Below the pieces are notes generated by a model. That model saw nothing but the letters and a program-made list of their open reading frames with translations. It was not told where the DNA came from and did not search any database. From assembly GCA_002298995.1 (NCBI GenBank), contig DBMO01000024.1, positions 26,842-90,841 on the forward strand: a DNA stretch of 64,000 nt. Reading direction: 5' to 3'. A program made the position numbers and the translations under genes. The stretch is from Desulfarculales bacterium UBA696 (lineage in GTDB: Bacteria; Desulfobacterota; Syntrophobacteria; Syntrophobacterales; Syntrophobacteraceae). This document shows, piece by piece, positions 34,413-44,200 of the stretch. The stretch's first letter is position 1. Every line of letters begins with the position of its first letter.

Positions 34413-34428
34413 TGACACACATTTTGCA
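34413..34428 (+). promoter_or_regulatory. Weak sigma-54 promoter candidate upstream of the sensor kinase
   Basis: TGACACA-CATT-TTGCA matches the -24/-12 layout (consensus TGGCACG-N4-TTGCW) with a perfect -12 and correct spacing, but the critical -24 GG is GA. It lies 50 nt upstream of the kinase start, so autoregulation by the adjacent sigma-54 activator is possible. Confidence 0.35.
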
Positions 34429-34478
34429 TGTGGGATTCGGTCTACCCCGTGTCCGAAACTTAATAGGGATGGATTTGT

Positions 34479-36332
34479 ATGCTCCATGTACGGAACAAAA
34501 TATCTCGCAAGCTGTTCTCCGCACTCTTTCTGGTGGCGGTGATCCCTATTTTCATCATGGGGATTGCAATGTACCGGGCGGCGGAAAAAACGGCGATCGA
34601 TTCGGCGCTCATGCACATCCAGACCATCGCTCAGAGCCACGCGGCGCGGCTCGATACCTGGTACGCCGAAAGACTCAACGACATAAAGGTGCTCTCGGGA
34701 ATATCCGGGGTCCGGGAGCTTTCGATGAATGCGGATTCCGCCGCGGCCGTCCCGAGAAGGAAGGAATTTATCACTGATGCACTTGCGCTGACTCGCGGCA
34801 AATCGCAATCGTATCAGAGTATTCACGTCCTAGCTCCCGACGGCGCGATCCTTGCCTCGACCGACGAACACTGCGAAATGATCGTTTCCAATAAGTACCT
34901 CGAAGACCTCGACCGCTTGAAAAACGCCGAAGCGCCGGTACTGAGCCCGCTTCATCTTCATTCCAACCAAGAGTGGTACATACACCTGACAGTGCCGATC
35001 TACCTCGAAGACGGTTCGATGAGCGCGGCCATTTTCTCGATTCTAGACGCATCGTATACCCTGGGTCCGCTGCTGAGCGACAGGGCCGGGCTGGGGGAAA
35101 CGGGCGAGGCTTACCTGGTGAGCGGGGAGGGAAAGATCGTCACGCCCTCGCTCTACCTTGGCCAGGAAAACACGAAAAACAGCCGCTTCGAAACAACCGG
35201 AATAGTCTCAGCCCTTGACGGCAAACAGGGCGTGTCGATTTACCGAAACTACATGGGCCGGGAAGTGGTAGGCTCCTATATGTGGCTTCCACGCTATCAT
35301 TCCGCCATGCTGGTCGAGATGGGAACGGACGAAATCCTTGGACCGCTTCGCGGAATCCGGATGACGGTGCTTGCCACGGCGGGAGCAGTCTTTCTCGTTT
35401 GCATCCTGGCCGCTCTTCTTTTGAGCAGGCAGATTTCGCGCCCGATTACCGAGATGGCCGATGCCTCGACACGGCTCTCGGAAGGTCAGCTGGATAAGTT
35501 CATCTCCTATTCGGGCCACGACGAGATCGGGACCCTGTCAAAGAGCTTCAATACGATGGCCGAGAAGCTGTCCCTGCTTATAGACTCGCTAAAACATAAG
35601 GAGGCCTCGCTCCAGAAGGCCTACGACGACCTGGTGCTGACCCAGGAGCAACTCGTCCAGTCCGAGAAGATGGCCGCCATAGGTGAACTGGTCGCAAGCG
35701 TGGTCCATGAAATGAGAAACCCGCTCTCCTCGGTGAGGCTGAACTTTCAGATCATCGGCCGATCGCTTGACAGGGACTGCGCGCTTCGCGAACACTATGA
35801 AATCGGCCTCGACCAGATAGTCCAACTCGAAAAGATGTTTTCAAGCCTGCTCGATTACAGCAAGCCCATTTCGCTGGAAAAGGTCCCATTCAGGATCGAA
35901 ACCGTTGCCGAGGAAGCCCTTCGCCAGTTGAGGCCGTACGCGGGATGCGCCGAAGTGGCCGTGACCGGGCTTGACGGGTCGCTTCCGCCGGTTCTCGGCG
36001 ATTCCGAAAAGATGAGACAGGTGATTGTAAACATAGTAAAAAATGCTATCGAAGCGGCCGGCCCCGGCGGAAGAATTGAAATCGGGGCCAGGCAGATCGA
36101 TTCGGACGGCAAGAAAGCCGTAATCCTGGACGTGCGGGACAGCGGCCCCGGTATTTCTCAGCAGGACCTCAAGCGTATTTTCCAGCCCTTCTTTACGACA
36201 AAGCAGAAGGGAACCGGCCTTGGGCTCTCGATTGTCAAAAAGATCGTAGAGGCCCACAGGTTCGGTATTTCCGTATCCAGCCCGGAAGGGGCCGGAACAT
36301 TGTTCAGCCTCACATGCACGGCGCTTAAATGA
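34479..36332 (+). CDS. Cache-domain membrane sensor histidine kinase (ZraS/NtrB-type)
   Basis: 617 residues. TM helix 1 (~12-33), a large periplasmic Cache-type sensor (~35-290; 'HLHSNQEWYIHLTVPIYLED'), TM helix 2 (~295-316), HAMP ('RQISRPITEMADASTRLSEG'), HisKA with 'VASVVHEMRNPLSSVRL' (phosphoacceptor His about 410) and an HATPase domain ('NIVKNAIEAAG', 'DSGPGISQQDL', 'GTGLGLSIVKKIVEAH'). The kinase core is of the type paired with NtrC-like regulators, and its stop overlaps the start of such a gene by 4 nt. The metal efflux genes that follow suggest it detects periplasmic metal or envelope stress, as ZraS does; the ligand is not visible from sequence. Confidence 0.92.
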   Translation: MLHVRNKISRKLFSALFLVAVIPIFIMGIAMYRAAEKTAIDSALMHIQTIAQSHAARLDTWYAERLNDIKVLSGISGVRELSMNADSAAAVPRRKEFITDALALTRGKSQSYQSIHVLAPDGAILASTDEHCEMIVSNKYLEDLDRLKNAEAPVLSPLHLHSNQEWYIHLTVPIYLEDGSMSAAIFSILDASYTLGPLLSDRAGLGETGEAYLVSGEGKIVTPSLYLGQENTKNSRFETTGIVSALDGKQGVSIYRNYMGREVVGSYMWLPRYHSAMLVEMGTDEILGPLRGIRMTVLATAGAVFLVCILAALLLSRQISRPITEMADASTRLSEGQLDKFISYSGHDEIGTLSKSFNTMAEKLSLLIDSLKHKEASLQKAYDDLVLTQEQLVQSEKMAAIGELVASVVHEMRNPLSSVRLNFQIIGRSLDRDCALREHYEIGLDQIVQLEKMFSSLLDYSKPISLEKVPFRIETVAEEALRQLRPYAGCAEVAVTGLDGSLPPVLGDSEKMRQVIVNIVKNAIEAAGPGGRIEIGARQIDSDGKKAVILDVRDSGPGISQQDLKRIFQPFFTTKQKGTGLGLSIVKKIVEAHRFGISVSSPEGAGTLFSLTCTALK

Positions 36333-37681
36333 AAAAAATCCTGATAATAGACGACGACCATTCCCTTGCCCGCACGCTCGAACTCTACTTCCAAAGCAAG
36401 GGATATACTGTCCTTGCCGCCCCCGATGCGCGCGGGGGGCTCGATCTGTGGCGCACAAACGACCCGGACCTCGTTCTGCTGGACGTTCAGCTTCCCGGGA
36501 TGGATGGTCCGGAAGCCTTGTCCAAGGCAAAGGAGGAGAACCTCTCCGGCGACGTGATAATGATCACGGCCTTCCAGGACATGGAGGCAACCCTTACGGC
36601 CATCCAGCGCGGCGCGACCGACTACCTCTACAAGCCCCTCGACCTGGATTCACTCGATGTGCTGATGGAAAAAATCCTGGTCAGGCGAAAAGAGCGTGAG
36701 AAAATCGAGCGATTGACACATGTGATCACCGAGAGCTTCAAGCCCAACCAGATAATAGGTAAAAGCAACGCTGTCCTGGGAGTAATCAAGGACATCGCCC
36801 GAGTCGCGAACACCCCGGTAACGGTTTTGATCGAAGGGGAGACCGGCACCGGCAAGGAGCTTATCGCCCGGACCATACACCAGCAGTGGGCCCCCCGCGA
36901 ACCATTCATGGCGATCAACTGCGCCGCCGTGGTAAGCAATTTGCTGGAGAGCGAACTGTTCGGGCATGAGCGCGGTGCCTTTACCGGAGCGCTTCAGAAA
37001 AAGCCGGGCAAGCTGGAGATGGCGGGCTCCGGGACGGTTTTCCTTGACGAGATAGGGGAGCTGCCGCTCGAAATTCAGGCCAAATTTTTGCGCGTGCTCC
37101 AGGAGCGCAATTACCAGCGCGTGGGCGGCCTCAAGGACATCCAGTTCAACGCTCGCCTAATCACTGCAACCAACCGCAATCTCGAAAAGATGGTAATTGA
37201 GAAACTCTTTCGCGAAGACCTCTACTTTCGGCTGAAGGTTTTCATGATCCGGGTCCCGCCCCTTCGAGAGCGGCCCGACGATATTGTTTCTCTTTCAGAA
37301 TATTTCATTTCGCGGCTTAACCCCGAGCTTGGCAGGAACATCAAGCGCATTCCGGTCGAGCACATCGAGGCAATGAAATCATACGACTGGCCCGGAAACG
37401 TGCGGGAGCTTGAAAATGTGCTGCGAAGGGCCATGATAATGTCTCGGGGTGAGGTGCTCGAGCTGGATCAGTGCCTGCTTCGGAGATCAAGGTTTCTAGA
37501 AGAGGCAACAACGGAGGATGACGGTTTGAGAAGCCTTGACAGCATTGAAAGGGACCACATCGCCCGGGTCCTAGAAAGAACCGGCGGAAACCTTGGCGAA
37601 ACATGCAAAATCCTGGGGATATCCCGCCCCACCCTGCGAAAGAAAATGATCGACTACGGACTCAGAGAGCACCCTGAATAA
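36329..37681 (+). CDS. Sigma-54-dependent response regulator (NtrC/ZraR family)
   Basis: 450 residues with the full three-domain layout. The receiver domain has an acidic pocket and phospho-acceptor Asp about 52 in 'LVLLDVQLPGM'. The AAA+ domain has Walker A 'GETGTGKELIARTIH' (~170) and the sigma-54-contacting 'GAFTGA' loop (~216). A Fis-type helix-turn-helix lies at the C-terminus ('GGNLGETCKILGISRPTLRK'). It activates sigma-54 promoters after phosphorylation by the kinase encoded immediately upstream (4-nt overlap). Two strong -24/-12 candidates lie within 2 kb, at 38381-38397 (-) and 39511-39527 (+), pointing to the metal-binding protein gene and cusB as likely targets. Confidence 0.95.
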   Translation: MKKILIIDDDHSLARTLELYFQSKGYTVLAAPDARGGLDLWRTNDPDLVLLDVQLPGMDGPEALSKAKEENLSGDVIMITAFQDMEATLTAIQRGATDYLYKPLDLDSLDVLMEKILVRRKEREKIERLTHVITESFKPNQIIGKSNAVLGVIKDIARVANTPVTVLIEGETGTGKELIARTIHQQWAPREPFMAINCAAVVSNLLESELFGHERGAFTGALQKKPGKLEMAGSGTVFLDEIGELPLEIQAKFLRVLQERNYQRVGGLKDIQFNARLITATNRNLEKMVIEKLFREDLYFRLKVFMIRVPPLRERPDDIVSLSEYFISRLNPELGRNIKRIPVEHIEAMKSYDWPGNVRELENVLRRAMIMSRGEVLELDQCLLRRSRFLEEATTEDDGLRSLDSIERDHIARVLERTGGNLGETCKILGISRPTLRKKMIDYGLREHPE

Positions 37682-37979
37682 TCGGGAGAGAAATGACAGG
37701 CTGATCATCTTGTCCCACACAATCCGGCAGGCTGGAAACCATGCCCCACCTAAAAGCCTAATGGCGCGATCATGTAGTAATGTGGCGGCGGCCTTCCAAC
37801 CCGCCTCCATGCGTCGCAAATATCTTGCAGTGAGGGGGAGAGAACGATTGTGCTCGTTGTGGCAAGGTCTCCCGACCTTGCCACAACAGAGGCGTTAACT
37901 TTCCATTCGGGCAAACGCCCTTTATCGCGGCCAATCGCGTGGGCACGATAAAGCCGTGCCCACGCTACAGATTTCATGA
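37682..37979. repeat. Intergenic region filled with three repeat types
   Basis: This gap holds one GGCAGGCTGGAAA hairpin (37726-37745), a 14-bp-arm palindrome GTTGTGGCAAGGTC-TCCC-GACCTTGCCACAAC split as arms 37856-37869 and 37874-37887, and an 11-bp-arm GCGTGGGCACG hairpin (37937-37965). No gene is supported. The palindromes could also end the convergent transcripts of the regulator and the Met/His-rich gene. Confidence 0.65.
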
Positions 37980-38288
37980 CTATCGGGTTTGGTTGGATTC
38001 GGTTTGGATGCCTTCGGGGGCCGACATATTGCCCCTCATCATACCGTGATCGCCGGACTGCATGTCGTGGTCCATTTTTCCGGAATCAGCCTGTTTCATA
38101 TGATCCTTCATCCGTGCGGAACCCGGACAGCCGGCACATGCGCCGGCATTGCCGGAATCCGAACTCTGCTGTTCGACATTGGGTCCCTTGCCCTCATTCG
38201 CGTGATTCATGCACGCATAGGCAGCCGTTCCCAGGGCGGCCAGAAAAACAACCGCAGCAAACACCACCATAATTCTCCTAATCCTCAT
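37980..38288 (-). CDS. Small exported Met/His-rich protein, probable metal binder
   Basis: 102 residues: signal peptide ('VVFAAVVFLAALGTAAYA') and a low-complexity mature chain rich in Met, His, Asp and Gly with a CxxC ('CMNHANEG', 'GACAGCPGS', 'MKDHMKQADSGKMDHDMQSG', 'DHGMMRGNMS'). MxxH/HxM clusters are typical of periplasmic copper or zinc chaperones (analogous in style to CusF, PcoE or ZraP), though it is not a clear member of any. It is divergent from the cus genes and preceded by a sigma-54 promoter candidate nearly identical to that of cusB. I infer a metal buffer in the same regulon. Confidence 0.75.
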   Translation of the reverse strand: MRIRRIMVVFAAVVFLAALGTAAYACMNHANEGKGPNVEQQSSDSGNAGACAGCPGSARMKDHMKQADSGKMDHDMQSGDHGMMRGNMSAPEGIQTESNQTR

Positions 38289-38380
38289 GATTTGTTTCCC
38301 TTTTCAATTTTGAGATTCTCTTGTTGGATGTTCCGGTCGGCAATTAAAATGGTTACGTACGTCGGTCGAAGGTAAGGAAA

Positions 38381-38397
38381 GGCAATTGCCGGGCCAT
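38381..38397 (-). promoter_or_regulatory. Sigma-54 promoter candidate for the Met/His-rich protein gene
   Basis: On the minus strand the site reads ATGGCCCGGCAATTGCC, i.e. TGGCcCG-GCAA-TTGC with the invariant GG-N10-GC spacing. It differs at two positions from the site upstream of cusB (TTGGCCCGGTAATTGCC). The start codon is about 80 nt beyond the predicted transcription start. Confidence 0.65.
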
Positions 38398-38979
38398 CGT
38401 TTATCTCGGCCCAAATAAATTTGTATCTCCATGGTTTTACTATAATTATCCCACTGCTTTCCGTACTGCGGATAATTGCTTCAACATCCAGGAGCGGCAG
38501 TGGATTGAAAGGAATTTACAACGTCAATGAAATATATATTCAAGGCTGTGGGTTGTGGAGGTTGTAGATATTAAATGTTTTGGGTTGAATTGTGAGTTAC
38601 GAGTCAAGAGCAGCAATCAACAATTGTTTTTGAAATTCTTTTTCAACAGCATTGAAAAAGCCTTTCGATTTCCCACTGAAAAAGAGGGTGCAGCCAACGC
38701 CCATTAAAGCACCTTTCCCCGCAATATCGATAGCATACGACATAGAAGCAGACCGCCTTCACTTTTGGCCCCGTTGTTGCTCTTCTCTTAAGGCAACTCG
38801 AAACACCCCGGCCAGGTCAGTAATTTTTTAAAAGTGGAAAGGGAGGAACAACAGGAACCATATAAAAATAGGAACACTCGTTGGGAAATGATTTTAAAAA
38901 AGTGGTTAGTTGGTCAGGTGAACATTCATTAAACATTTTGAAAATGAGATGTAACTCTCTTCAAAAACAGGAGTACAAA
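38398..38979. other. AT-rich intergenic region between divergent metal-response genes
   Basis: Visibly more AT-rich than its surroundings, with runs of A and T suited to bending and IHF or activator binding. It holds the sigma-54 candidate at 38765-38781. No gene of credible length; a 14-codon ORF starting ATG near 38887 is not supported. Activator binding sites were not resolved by eye. Confidence 0.45.
38765..38781 (+). promoter_or_regulatory. Sigma-54 promoter candidate for the small secreted protein
   Basis: TTGGCCCCGTTGTTGCT keeps the GG-N10-GC geometry and a good -12 (TTGCT); the -24 element is TGGCCCC. It would give an untranslated leader of nearly 190 nt before the start at 38980. 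Confidence 0.5.
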
Positions 38980-39234
38980 ATGATCAGAAAAGCTTTTTCC
39001 ATTCTGTCGATAGCCGCGGTAGCCATCACCTTTGTCCTTGGATCCGGGATAACCAATACCGCTGGGGCTTTGACGGTCCGCAACGGAGACGGGTACTCGG
39101 CTCCGGCCGGCCAGGTAAATGTGTTCGGACTCGATGGGGCCGGCAATTCGGTCAGGGTGATAGAAAAGGATGCTCCCGAACCAGGTCCGTTCGCACATAC
39201 TTCCTACGGCATGGCGGGCATATCACAGCAGTAG
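38980..39234 (+). CDS. Small secreted hypothetical protein
   Basis: 84 residues with a signal peptide ('MIRKAFSILSIAAVAITFVL', predicted cut near 'TAGA'). The mature ~55 residues ('NGDGYSAPAGQVNVFGLDGA', 'PEPGPFAHTSYGMAGISQQ') contain no cysteine and little charge and match no family I know. An ATG at 38980 with AACAGGAG upstream is preferred over the longer frame from 38881. A strong terminator follows at once, so it is a monocistronic unit, placed between two predicted members of the metal regulon and possibly driven by the sigma-54 candidate at 38765. Confidence 0.65.
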   Translation: MIRKAFSILSIAAVAITFVLGSGITNTAGALTVRNGDGYSAPAGQVNVFGLDGAGNSVRVIEKDAPEPGPFAHTSYGMAGISQQ

Positions 39235-39244
39235 TTCAAAAACA

Positions 39245-39283
39245 GCGAAGAGCGGGGAACCATTCCCCGCTCTTCGCCTTTTT
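39245..39283 (+). terminator. Rho-independent terminator
   Basis: Perfect 14-bp stem GCGAAGAGCGGGGA / TCCCCGCTCTTCGC with a 5-nt loop followed by CTTTTT, directly after the small secreted protein gene. Confidence 0.93.
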
Positions 39284-39510
39284 GGTTATTACCTGTTTGC
39301 AAATCCGTATGAACGCTCCCGAACTTTGCTGATTTTTTGGTTCGGCTGCACCGGTTTGAAAGATTATTTCAATCATTGCAACTTTCTTTCAATCTTGCCG
39401 TTTATAGATTGGCCGTAATTCTTATCTTTGGTCATCCAGCCCCTGCCTTTTGTCTCACCGGGGCGGCGAACGGGCCCGGCGCTTGAAATAATCATATCAA
39501 TTTGTTCTGT

Positions 39511-39527
39511 TTGGCCCGGTAATTGCC
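39511..39527 (+). promoter_or_regulatory. Sigma-54 promoter candidate for the cusBA-like operon
   Basis: TTGGCCCGGTAATTGCC (TGGCcCG-GTAA-TTGC) with exact GG-N10-GC spacing, 73 nt upstream of the cusB start. It is nearly the same sequence as the divergent site at 38381-38397. Presumed activator: the NtrC-type regulator encoded at 36329-37681. No equally good sigma-70 promoter was seen in this 365-bp gap. Confidence 0.7.
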
Positions 39528-39599
39528 AGTTATATCGTAATCCTGCAAGAGCAATATAGACAAAGCAGCGTTGACAATAAATCGAGGAGGACCTTTCCC

Positions 39600-41036
39600 G
39601 TGAGTCTTGATAAGAATTCGGCCCCCATCGTCGCTCCCGCGAAAAAGAGGATGAGCCTTTTTGCGGCGATTCTGCTTTTCGCTCTCGGAGTCCTTAGTGC
39701 CTTCGGATACATGCACTGGAAACCGTGGCCAAAGGTAAACGGCGATGTGAGTTCGGCACCTGCGGGAAATGTTGCGGAAACCAAGAAGGAGCCAAAGATC
39801 CTCTATTATGTGGACCCGATGAATCCTTCCAATAAGTCCGACAAACCCGGCAAGGCACCCTGCGGCATGGACATGGTGCCGGTTTATGAAGACACGGGCA
39901 GCAGCACCGAGAGCATGCCTCCGGGGACGGTTAGAATAAGTCCCGAGAAGCAGCAGCTAATCGGGGTCCAATTCGGGGAAGTATCCGAGATACCCCTTTC
40001 CAAGACGGTGCGGGCCGTCGGGCGTGCAACCTACGACGAGACCAGGATCCATCACATACATACACGGTTCGAAGGCTACGTCGACAAGATCTTCGTGGAC
40101 TATACGGGGAAGCTCGTAAAGAAGGGCCAGCCCATGTTCAGCATCTACAGTCCCGAACTGGTCGCCACCCAGCAGGAACTCCTTGTTGCCAAAAAATCCG
40201 CCGACCTCCTTGGAAAGAGTCAATTCGAAGGTATCGGCTCCCAGTCAGCATCACTATACAAGTCGACCCGCGAGCGGCTGAGGCTTTGGGAAATAAGCGA
40301 TCAGCAGATCAAGGAAATCGAGCGTAAGGGCAGCCCCATTCAATCCATCACCCTCTATTCGCATACAGACGGCTTTGTGGTAGCGCGAAATGTTTTCGCG
40401 GGCCACCAGGTTAAACCCGAAATGGAGCTTTATACAATAGCCGACCTGTCTGACGTATGGATAATCGCCGAAGTCTATGAATACGAGATACAGGCGATGC
40501 GGCTGGGCCAGACCGCTCTTGTCACCTTCCCTTCATTTCCTGGTAAGGTCTTGACCGGCAAGATCACTTATATTTCGCCAGAGCTTGACCCTAAAACCCG
40601 GACCGCGAAGATTCGAATTGAGCTGCCAAACAAGGATTTCAGCATAAAGCCCGATATGTTCGCCAACGTCGAGCTGAAATCCGATTTTGGAAAGAAGCTA
40701 TCGATTCCGCAGGAAGCGGTGCTCGATTCGGGGTCGCGCCAGATTGTGTTCGTCGCAAGGGAGGGCGGCTATTTCGAACCGCGAAAAGTAACCCTGGGGC
40801 CAAAGGTCGACAATCGCTACATCGTGCTCGACGGCCTGAGCGGTGGCGAGAAGGTAGTAACTTCGGCAAATTTCATGATTGATTCCGAAAGCCAGCTCAA
40901 GTCCGCAACCGGGTCCATGGGCGCGGGAGAGCACGCCGGCCCCGAACAGATGCCTGCCGATTCGAGCGCGCCAACGGCGGATCATGGCGGCCACACCCCA
41001 AAGCCCGGCGGGGAGCATGCGGGGCACGGGCGCTGA
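39600..41036 (+). CDS. cusB: RND efflux periplasmic adaptor, CusB-like
   Basis: 478 residues. An N-terminal membrane anchor (~15-35) is followed by a heavy-metal-binding domain (~66-98, 'YYVDPMNPSNKSDKPGKAPC' then 'GMDMVPVYED'), then barrel-sandwich, hairpin and beta-barrel domains of a membrane fusion protein ('IHTRFEGYVDKIFVDYTGKL', 'KVLTGKITYISPELDPKTRT'). The C-terminus is Met/His-poor but ends in a His-rich tail ('DHGGHTPKPGGEHAGHGR'). The Met- and Cys-bearing N-terminal domain is characteristic of Cu/Ag systems. GTG start with GAGGAGG upstream. It would link the inner-membrane pump to an outer-membrane channel; no TolC/CusC-type gene is present, so that is supplied from elsewhere. Confidence 0.9.
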   Translation: MSLDKNSAPIVAPAKKRMSLFAAILLFALGVLSAFGYMHWKPWPKVNGDVSSAPAGNVAETKKEPKILYYVDPMNPSNKSDKPGKAPCGMDMVPVYEDTGSSTESMPPGTVRISPEKQQLIGVQFGEVSEIPLSKTVRAVGRATYDETRIHHIHTRFEGYVDKIFVDYTGKLVKKGQPMFSIYSPELVATQQELLVAKKSADLLGKSQFEGIGSQSASLYKSTRERLRLWEISDQQIKEIERKGSPIQSITLYSHTDGFVVARNVFAGHQVKPEMELYTIADLSDVWIIAEVYEYEIQAMRLGQTALVTFPSFPGKVLTGKITYISPELDPKTRTAKIRIELPNKDFSIKPDMFANVELKSDFGKKLSIPQEAVLDSGSRQIVFVAREGGYFEPRKVTLGPKVDNRYIVLDGLSGGEKVVTSANFMIDSESQLKSATGSMGAGEHAGPEQMPADSSAPTADHGGHTPKPGGEHAGHGR

Positions 41037-41088
41037 AGGTGCGGAAATTTTGGGTGGACAGCCTTGGAGAGCTCAGGTCGATAGGGCC

Positions 41089-41110
41089 GGCAAGGTCGGG
41101 AGACCTTGCC
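41089..41110. repeat. REP-like palindrome (GGCAAGGTC / GACCTTGCC)
   Basis: 9-bp arms around GGGA in the 169-bp cusB-cusA spacer. The sequence after the right arm (ACAAC) matches the flanks of the 37856-37887 copy. It may form a hairpin in the cusBA mRNA and tune the ratio of adaptor to pump. Confidence 0.65.
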
Positions 41111-41205
41111 ACAACACGGGGATTTAAAAGGGCTATTCGGCAACAGCCACTAAAACAATGCCCACCGGCGGGAATCGGCATCAATAAAGATGAAGAAAGA
41201 TAAAA

Positions 41206-44200
41206 ATGATCAACAAGGTCATTGATTTTTGCGCGAATAACAAGTTCATCGTCTTCGTTATCATCGGCGCGGCGTTTATCGGCGGCATTTACTCGATGAA
41301 AAACATCACGCTGGATGCCATACCGGACCTCTCCGACACGCAGGTCATTATCTACTCCAAATGGGACCGAAGCCCCGACATCATGGAGGACCAGGTTACC
41401 TATCCGCTGGTGAGCGCCATGCTGGGGGTACCCAAGGTGAAGGACATCCGCGGCTTCTCGGATTTCGGCTACTCATTTGTTTACGTGATTTTTGAAGACG
41501 GCACGGACATCTACTGGGCGAGGTCCCGCACCCTTGAATACCTTAGCAACATTTTGCCAAGGCTTCCGCAGGGTGTAACCGTAGAACTTGCCCGCGACAT
41601 GACCGCGATTGGATGGGTATTCCAATACGCACTGGTGGACACGACCGGGAAGCACAACCTCGCCGAATTGCGCTCGCTCCAGGACTGGTTCATGAAATAT
41701 GAGCTACAGTCGCTGCCCGGCGTGGCTGAAGTCGCCCCGATTGGCGGGTTCGTTCGCCAGTACCAGGTAAACATCGACCCCAATTCGCTTCTGACCTACA
41801 AGATACCTATCGAGAAGGTCATGATGGCGATCCGCGAAGGCAATAACGACGTCGGTGGGAGGCTTGTCGAACTCTCGGGGCGGGAATACATGGTACGCGG
41901 GCGCGGCTACATCAAGAATTTATCGGATATCGAAAACATCGTCGTCGGGTCAAATGAGATGACCGGGACCCCCATCCTGGTAAAGAATATCGGAAATGTC
42001 GAACTCGGCCCGGATATCCGCCGAGGGGTCGCGGACCTCGACGGCGAGGGCGAAACGGCCGGAGCGATAGTAATAATGCGCTACGGTGAAAACGCCCTCA
42101 AGGTGATCGACAGGGTCAAGGCGAAGATTGCCGAAATCGAGCCGAACCTGCCCGAGGGCGTAAAGATAGTCACGGCCTACGACCGCTCGGACCTTATCGA
42201 GCGATCTATCGAGACCCTCAAGTCCACGCTTACCGAAGAGCTTATAATAGTCAGCCTGGTGATACTCATATTCCTTTGGCACATACCGAGCGCCATTATT
42301 CCGATCATCACCATACCCGTTGCCGTGGTTATCTCGTTTATTCCCATGTACCAGATGAACCTCACCGCGAATATCATGTCTCTCGGAGGTATCGCGATTG
42401 CAATAGGGGCAATGGTCGACGCGGCAATTGTCGTTGTCGAGCAGACGCATAAAAAGTTAGAACACTGGGACCTGGAAGGCAGGCCGGGCGACTTCAAGAC
42501 CGTTGTGGTAAACGCGGTAAAGGAAGTGGGGGGGCCGAGCTTTTTCGCACTGCTGGTTATCGCGGTGTCGTTTATGCCAATTTTCGTTCTTGAATCCCAG
42601 GAAGGGCGGCTGTTTAAACCGCTGGCATTTACCAAGAATTTTTCGATGATAATCGCGGCGTTTCTTGCCATCACGCTCGATCCGGCGATCCGGCTCCTCT
42701 TCACTCACATGAAGGATTTCTCGTTTCGTCCGAGACTACTTGCGCGCCTCGTAAACGCCGTGCTGGTCGGAAAAATACACAGCGAGGAAAACCACCCGAT
42801 AAGCCGCCCGCTTATGAGGATCTACCATCCGCTTGTTGAACTTGTATTGCGGCACCAGTGGATGACCATTATTGCGGCGCTTTTAGTTGTGGTTTTGTCC
42901 ATTTTCCCATTATTAAACCTCGGTTGGGAATTCATGCCGCCCCTGGATGAAGGCTCCCTGCTGTACATGCCGACTACCGTTCCGGGCATATCGGTAACTG
43001 AAGCCCAGAAGATCCTCCAGGTACAGGACAAGATCATAAAGTCCTTTCCGGAAGTCGAACGGGTAATGGGCAAAGCAGGGCGCGCCGAGACGGCAACCGA
43101 CCCGGCACCATTTTCAATGATGGAGACTGTTATCGTTCTAAAGCCGCAGTCGGAATGGCCCAAAATTCACACCTGGTATTCTGACCGGGCCCCCGATTGG
43201 CTGAAGAATATCCTGCGCAGGGCATGGCCCGACCACCGGAGCACAGAGGAGCTCATCCGCGGCCCCGGCGGCCTTGATGCGGCAATGCAGATACCCGGAG
43301 TTGTAAACGCCTGGACCATGCCGATCAAGGCCCGCGTGGACATGCTCTCGACAGGCGTTCGCACCCCGGTCGGCATCAAGATCCTTGGACCGGACCTCAG
43401 CAAAATCCAGGAAATCGGTCAGGATATCGAAATGGCCCTGAAGGGAGTTCCGGGGACTTCGAGCGCTTATGCCGAGCGCACCGCCGGCGGCTACTTCCTC
43501 GATTTCGAGCTTAAGCGGGAGGAACTCGCGCGCTACGGCCTTTCAATCGGCCAAGTCCAAACAACGCTAATGTCGGCGGTGGGGGGCGAAAATATCTCGA
43601 CAACCATCGAGGGCCGAGAGCGATATCCCATAAATATCCGGTACCAGCGTGACTACCGGAGTTCGGTCGAAGCGCTCCAGCGGACGATGATCTCGACCGA
43701 AGGCGGAGCGCAGATCCCGATTGCCCAGCTCGCCGACATAAAGCTGGTAACCGGCCCCGGCATGATTAGAGATGAAAATGCGCGGCTTAGCGGGTACGTT
43801 TACGTAGACATAGCTGGCCGTGATGTCGGGGGTTATGTGGATGATGCCAAGGCGGCAGTCGCGAAGTACGTAAAGCTTCCACCCGGATATACTCTCACAT
43901 GGAGCGGCCAGTACGAGAACATGGTGCGCGTCTGGGAGAGGATGAAGGTTGTCCTCCCCCTCACATTGTTCATTGTAATAATGCTTCTTTATTTCAACAC
44001 CCGCTCGGGTGCAAAAACGGCCATCGTTCTGATGGCAATTCCTTTTTCGGCTGTAGGAGCAGTGTGGCTTTTGTATTTGCTGAATTATAATTTGAGCATA
44101 GCTGTACTAGTTGGCCTGATCGCGCTAATGGGCGTCGATGCGGAAACAGGCGTTTTCATGCTCCTCTATCTCGACCTGGCCTACTATGCGCAACGGGACA

